From the NCBI GenBank assembly GCA_030531205.1, contig JAUNOC010000012.1, forward strand, positions 1-38,459: a stretch of 38,459 bases of DNA, in the 5' to 3' direction. The DNA is from Phascolarctobacterium sp. GTDB taxonomy: Bacteria; Bacillota; Negativicutes; Acidaminococcales; Acidaminococcaceae. The notes beneath the pieces are model-generated. The model did not search any database and had not been told where the DNA came from. It saw only the letters and a program-made list of their open reading frames with translations. A program made the translations under genes and the position numbers. Positions 35,761 to 38,459 of the stretch are shown here, one piece after another. Each line of letters opens with the position of its first letter. The first letter of the stretch is position 1.

Positions 35761-35778
35761 AACAATTTATAGTAATAT
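35750..35778 (+). promoter_or_regulatory. Promoter of the rplU-prp-rpmA operon
   Basis: Consensus TTGACA (35750-35755), 17-nt spacer, TAATAT (35773-35778). It overlaps the RNase G stop codon and would start transcription near 35785, giving a 100-nt leader. Confidence 0.8.
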
Positions 35779-35784
35779 ATGTGG

Positions 35785-35885
35785 ACATGGATTCAAACGA
35801 GTCCGTCCCAAACCGCACAAAGAGGTTTCTAAAACCCGTGAGGGTTACCGTATTTGGCGAGTAATTGATGAAGGGAGGAAAACAG
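35785..35885 (+). ncRNA. Structured 5' leader of rplU, candidate L21 leader
   Basis: About 100 nt between the promoter and the rplU start can fold: GGAC...GTCC around 35783-35804, AAACC-GCACAAAGA-GGTTT (about 35810-35828), and AACCC-GTGA-GGGTT (about 35833-35846) with a GNRA loop, then the ribosome site GGGAGG. An L21 autoregulatory leader (Rfam 'L21_leader') is known in Firmicutes at this place; the match is by position and structure only. Confidence 0.5.
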
Positions 35886-36197
35886 ATGTACGCAATCATT
35901 AAAACTGGTGGCAAGCAGTACAAAGTTGCTGAAGGCGACACTTTGCAGGTTGAAAAATTAGCTGCAGAGGTTGGAACGGAAGTTGCTTTTGACCAAGTGC
36001 TTACTGTTGTTGACGGCGCTGACGTCAAAATTGGCAAGCCACTTGTAGCTGGAGCGAAAGTTACTGCTAAGGTTGTTGAACAAGGTAAGGCGGAGAAAAT
36101 TTTTGTTTTCAAATATAAACACAAAGTTAACTACCGCCGTCGTCAAGGTCATCGTCAACCTTTTACTGCAGTAGAAATTGTGAAGATTGAATTGTAA
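35886..36197 (+). CDS. rplU: Ribosomal protein L21
   Basis: 103 residues, standard length. Begins [18 protein letters not shown], contains the conserved [24 protein letters not shown], and binds 23S rRNA in the large subunit. ATG 35886 follows GGGAGG (35873-35878) with 7-nt spacing; an in-frame ATG at 35865 is not supported. First gene of the L21-Prp-L27 operon, with a promoter and structured leader upstream. Confidence 0.98.
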   Translation: MYAIIKTGGKQYKVAEGDTLQVEKLAAEVGTEVAFDQVLTVVDGADVKIGKPLVAGAKVTAKVVEQGKAEKIFVFKYKHKVNYRRRQGHRQPFTAVEIVKIEL

Positions 36198-36198
36198 G

Positions 36199-36513
36199 AT
36201 GATAACCATTAAGGTTGATTATGATTCACAAGGAATGATTACCGGTTACAAGGTAGAGGGACATGCGGGACTGGCAGAGGCAGGAAAGGATATCCTTTGT
36301 GCAGCAGTCAGTGTTTTGACCCAAACTCCTATTCTTGGACTGGAAAGGCACTTGAAAAGCAAACCTCGCTATAAAGTTGAGGATGCAACATTGCAAGTGC
36401 AGTTGGATAGGGCGGATGAAACCACCCAGGCCATCCTGATGACTATGGTTTACGGACTGCAGGATTTGGCAGAGAAATATCCGAAAATTGTCCGTATTGA
36501 AAACGAGAGGTGA
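36199..36513 (+). CDS. prp: Ribosomal-processing cysteine protease Prp
   Basis: 104 residues. The signature [18 protein letters not shown] gives the catalytic pair H22 and C34, the same positions as in the staphylococcal enzyme (from memory). Prp removes the N-terminal extension of L27 in Firmicutes and relatives and is essential where studied. The ATG starts 1 nt after the L21 stop and lacks a strong ribosome site, so translational coupling is expected. The next gene encodes its substrate. Confidence 0.95.
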   Translation: MITIKVDYDSQGMITGYKVEGHAGLAEAGKDILCAAVSVLTQTPILGLERHLKSKPRYKVEDATLQVQLDRADETTQAILMTMVYGLQDLAEKYPKIVRIENER

Positions 36514-36517
36514 AAAA

Positions 36518-36802
36518 ATGTTTAAGCTTATATTGCAACTGCACGCTCATAAGAAAGGTACTGGTAGCAGCCATAACGGTCGAGATTCCAATGCGCAACG
36601 TTTAGGCACCAAGTCCTATGAGGGTAAAGTAGTTAAAGCCGGTTCTATTATCGTGCGTCAACGTGGTACCCGGTTCCATCCGGGTTTCAATGTTGGCATT
36701 GGCAAAGATTACACAATTTTTGCTACCATTAATGGAGTGGTAAGATTTGAACGTCTTGGCCGTACCAAACGGCAAATCTCCATTTACCCTGTTGAGGCGT
36801 AA
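36518..36802 (+). CDS. rpmA: Ribosomal protein L27 with Prp-cleaved N-terminal extension
   Basis: 94 residues. Core [25 protein letters not shown] and [15 protein letters not shown] are typical. The N-terminus [14 protein letters not shown] carries the Firmicute-type extension that Prp removes, so that the mature end can reach the peptidyl-transferase centre. The usual ...LQFFA is here LQLHA, with both phenylalanines replaced. ATG 36518 follows GAGAGGTG at 36505-36512. The operon ends at the terminator directly downstream. Confidence 0.97.
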   Translation: MFKLILQLHAHKKGTGSSHNGRDSNAQRLGTKSYEGKVVKAGSIIVRQRGTRFHPGFNVGIGKDYTIFATINGVVRFERLGRTKRQISIYPVEA

Positions 36803-36810
36803 AAAAATTA

Positions 36811-36840
36811 AAAACCCGTCGCATTGCGGCGGGTTTTCTA
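36811..36840 (+). terminator. Rho-independent terminator after rpmA
   Basis: 12-bp stem AAAACCCGTCGC / GCGGCGGGTTTT with one G-T pair and an ATT loop. Nine nt after the rpmA stop. Confidence 0.9.
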
Positions 36841-36856
36841 ATATGGATTACATCTT

Positions 36857-37393
36857 ATGAAATACATTGCTTGTTTTGGAGACAGTTTAATAGAAGGATA
36901 TCCTTTTGGACCTGAATGCAGTTGGTGTAAGGTGGCAGAGGAAGACAGCGATTTCCGTTTGCTCAATTATGGTGTCTGCGGAGAGTGTTGTGATGAAATT
37001 TTCTGGCGGTTGGAACACACCCCATTGCAGGAAAATCTTTATGGCATTATTTTCTTGGGTGGTGCCAATGATGCCCTCTGCGGACGTCCGCCCCAACTGG
37101 CGGTGCAGGACATTGACAGGGTGGCAAAGTTTGCTGCAGAACATAAATTGCGTTTTGCGGTGGTGCTGCCACTAATCAGTAATGATTTAGAACTGAACAG
37201 CCGTTTGCGGGAAGTTACCAATCTGTTAAAAACCAGATCTTATTTCTTTATCGATTTGCAAGAAGGAATTGGTTACGGGGCAGACGAATTGGCAAGGGCT
37301 TATGTGGACGGAGTGCATCCCACCATTGCGACTTATGCTAAAATGGGTATGGTTGCGAAACTGCAGATAGAACAATTTTTGGAAGGTGAATGA
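36857..37393 (+). CDS. SGNH/GDSL-type hydrolase
   Basis: 178 residues. Block I F-G-D-S10 with the nucleophile serine, an Asn/Gly-containing block II in NYGVCGECC, block III GGAND (68-72), and block V D151-GVH154 with the catalytic Asp/His. This is the small cytosolic SGNH hydrolase form (no signal peptide), acting on acyl or acetyl esters of unknown identity. Ten or so nt after the upstream terminator there is a TAATAT box 12 nt before the ATG but no clear ribosome site or -35, so expression is unclear. It replaces obgE, the usual gene after rpmA. Probably the first gene of a three-gene unit. Confidence 0.88.
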   Translation: MKYIACFGDSLIEGYPFGPECSWCKVAEEDSDFRLLNYGVCGECCDEIFWRLEHTPLQENLYGIIFLGGANDALCGRPPQLAVQDIDRVAKFAAEHKLRFAVVLPLISNDLELNSRLREVTNLLKTRSYFFIDLQEGIGYGADELARAYVDGVHPTIATYAKMGMVAKLQIEQFLEGE

Positions 37394-37396
37394 TAA

Positions 37397-37570
37397 ATGA
37401 AAATTGAAAAACTTATTGCCCGTATAAATGAACTGGCGAAGAAAAAACGGACTACAGGCCTTACAGCAGAGGAAACAACTGAACAAAAAGCATTGTATAA
37501 AGAATATCTTGGCAATGTGAGGAAATCTGTGAAAGCACAACTGGATAATATAGAAGTGGTAGATAAATAA
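37397..37570 (+). CDS. DUF896 (YnzC/UPF0291-like) small protein
   Basis: 57 residues, below usual ORF cut-offs. The sequence MKIEKLIARINELAKKKR, then GLTAEETTEQKALYKEYLGNVRKSVKAQLDNIEVVD, matches the DUF896 helical-hairpin pattern (IaRINeLa.K.k..gLt.eE..Eq..LR.eYl...r..v...L..i.ivD). Members are small two-helix proteins of unclear function. The ATG is 3 nt after the upstream stop, with AAGG before it, and its TAA overlaps the next ATG by one base, so all three genes are likely co-translated. Confidence 0.9.
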   Translation: MKIEKLIARINELAKKKRTTGLTAEETTEQKALYKEYLGNVRKSVKAQLDNIEVVDK

Positions 37571-38277
37571 TGATAAGTATTACAGATGAAAGTTTGTTAA
37601 ACAATTTTATAATAGATGTTTACCACCGCATAATTGTGCATCATTCTATGTGGTATGAAGAAGTGGAAAAGGAGTTAGGGAAGCAGAAAGCATTTTCCGC
37701 TTTGGAATATGCCTGGTCAAGGACAAGCAAGAATATGTTGCAACGTTTAGGTTCACTCGCTGGTTTCAGTAATGAAAAGGCAGTGTTGCAACTTACTCAC
37801 GATAAGAAAGAAACATTGTTAAATGAACTTGCCAAATGCTGGCTGGCACAGGATGGCGTGTGGTTTCAGGCAGTTGAATTTACTGAGGGAATGACAGTTG
37901 CAAAAAAATGTAATGATGCTACTTGGGAACATTTCTCACCCTTTGAAGCATGGTCGGTGAGATGTTTACTTGGCTTGGAAGATAATAGCGGGTTAACAGG
38001 ACTGCAGCGTGCTTTGGACTTTCGTGTGTACAGTCGTTTGAATAAACAAAAAAGTTATTTTGAAAACAGTACTTTGATTTTTCAAATGAATGATTGCCGT
38101 GTGCAGTCCGCACGAGTACGGAAGGGACTTGCGGATTATCCCTGCAAAAGTGCCGGAATCGTGGAATACAGCTGTTTTGCAAAAGGCATTGATAGCAAAA
38201 TTACAACGGAATGTTTGGGGTGTCCCCCTGACAAACATCCACAAGAGTGGTTTTGCGCTTGGAGATTTACTTGCTAA
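37570..38277 (+). CDS. DUF6125-family cysteine-rich protein
   Basis: 235 residues. I recognise the DUF6125 type: an N-terminal helical part with HHSMWYEEVEKELG, the middle DGVWFQAVE, KKCNDATWEHFSPFEAW, then FQMNDCRVQSARVRKGLADYPCKSAG and a C-terminal ECLGCPPDKHPQEWFCAW. The conserved cysteines in the last 70 residues suggest a metal or redox site and recall ATC-hydrolase-like families. Function unknown. ATG 37570 overlaps the DUF896 stop by one base (TAATG). No strong terminator follows before the rRNA-type promoter. Confidence 0.82.
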   Translation: MISITDESLLNNFIIDVYHRIIVHHSMWYEEVEKELGKQKAFSALEYAWSRTSKNMLQRLGSLAGFSNEKAVLQLTHDKKETLLNELAKCWLAQDGVWFQAVEFTEGMTVAKKCNDATWEHFSPFEAWSVRCLLGLEDNSGLTGLQRALDFRVYSRLNKQKSYFENSTLIFQMNDCRVQSARVRKGLADYPCKSAGIVEYSCFAKGIDSKITTECLGCPPDKHPQEWFCAWRFTC

Positions 38278-38324
38278 TACACCTATCTATAGTGGTTTGA
38301 CGAAGAAAAACTGCTACAGTTTGC

Positions 38325-38378
38325 GTAATAAAAAATTTTTAAAAAAAATATTGACAAGACGACTTGTTTTTAGTATCA
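38325..38378 (+). promoter_or_regulatory. Strong rRNA-type promoter with A/T-rich upstream element
   Basis: TTGACA (38350-38355), 17-nt spacer, TATCAT (38373-38378), preceded by an A/T-only stretch (about 38329-38349) fitting an UP element. CGACTTG (38359-38365) and CAAGTCG (38383-38389) form an inverted repeat around the -10 box. Confidence 0.8.
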
Positions 38379-38384
38379 TATTGC

Positions 38385-38459
38385 AAGTCGCCTTTTTTAG
38401 GGGCGACGAAAGAACCTTGAAAACTGAACAATAACCTAGAAAAAGCGAATGTGCGGGTA
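38385..38459 (+). other. rRNA operon leader (start of rrn transcript)
   Basis: A hairpin GTCGCC (38386-38391) / GGCGAC (38401-38406) is followed by GAACCTTGAAAACTGAACA, a phrase characteristic of Firmicute rRNA operon leaders and spacers. The rRNA gene itself is not in the window; 16S is expected just beyond the right edge. Confidence 0.65.

Noticed and set aside
38090..38434. 114-codon frame overlapping the DUF6125 gene and running into the rRNA leader
   Set aside because: It is out of frame with a recognisable protein and reads through the promoter; a shadow.

Overview
The window most likely comes from a diderm Firmicute of the class Negativicutes, possibly an Acidaminococcaceae/Phascolarctobacterium-type gut anaerobe. 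This is an inference. Housekeeping genes and their order look Firmicute: a DUF1934 gene before argS, rplU-prp-rpmA with an N-terminally extended L27, and a small DUF896 protein. The giant exoprotein, however, has a two-partner-secretion (FHA/LktA-type) N-terminus that needs an outer membrane.

Layout. (1) Positions 1-18269 hold one uninterrupted, left-truncated gene for a filamentous adhesin of more than 6,080 residues; it ends at a bidirectional terminator shared with a convergent FkbM-type methyltransferase gene. (2) A nearly symmetric divergent promoter separates that gene from DUF1934-argS. An AT-rich two-gene restriction-modification cassette sits between argS and pyrG. (3) Next come sppA, a Yip1-like membrane protein, glpX, and an SDF-family symporter that appears to be broken by one extra A in an 8-A tract between a cytosolic N-terminal domain and the membrane domain. 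(4) A gene-free stretch of about 1.1 kb (29302-30390) holds a terminator, a dense series of strong hairpins/palindromes with compensatory changes, one copy of a roughly 140-bp intergenic repeat that occurs three times in the window, and a 65-bp tandem duplication. (5) mfd follows, apparently on a leaderless transcript, then a membrane-anchored protein, RNase G, and the L21-Prp-L27 operon with its own promoter and structured leader. (6) After the rpmA terminator lie an SGNH hydrolase, a DUF896 protein too small for usual ORF cut-offs, and a DUF6125-type cysteine-rich protein. The window ends in a strong promoter with an A/T-rich upstream element and a leader typical of rRNA operons, so an rRNA gene probably begins just past the right edge.

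How the parts relate. Most genes are independent housekeeping functions: translation (argS, rplU, rpmA, prp), RNA decay (rng), repair (mfd), nucleotide synthesis (pyrG), gluconeogenesis (glpX) and envelope quality control (sppA). The accessory layer is the adhesin, the FkbM enzyme, the restriction-modification pair and the repeat-rich intergenic spacers. No CRISPR array, tRNA, integrase or transposase was seen. The signals least explained by known feature types are the palindrome array at 29481-29892, the repeat family, and the frameshifted sensor-like-domain/symporter fusion. All family assignments come from reading motifs and from memory of the families; no database search was run.
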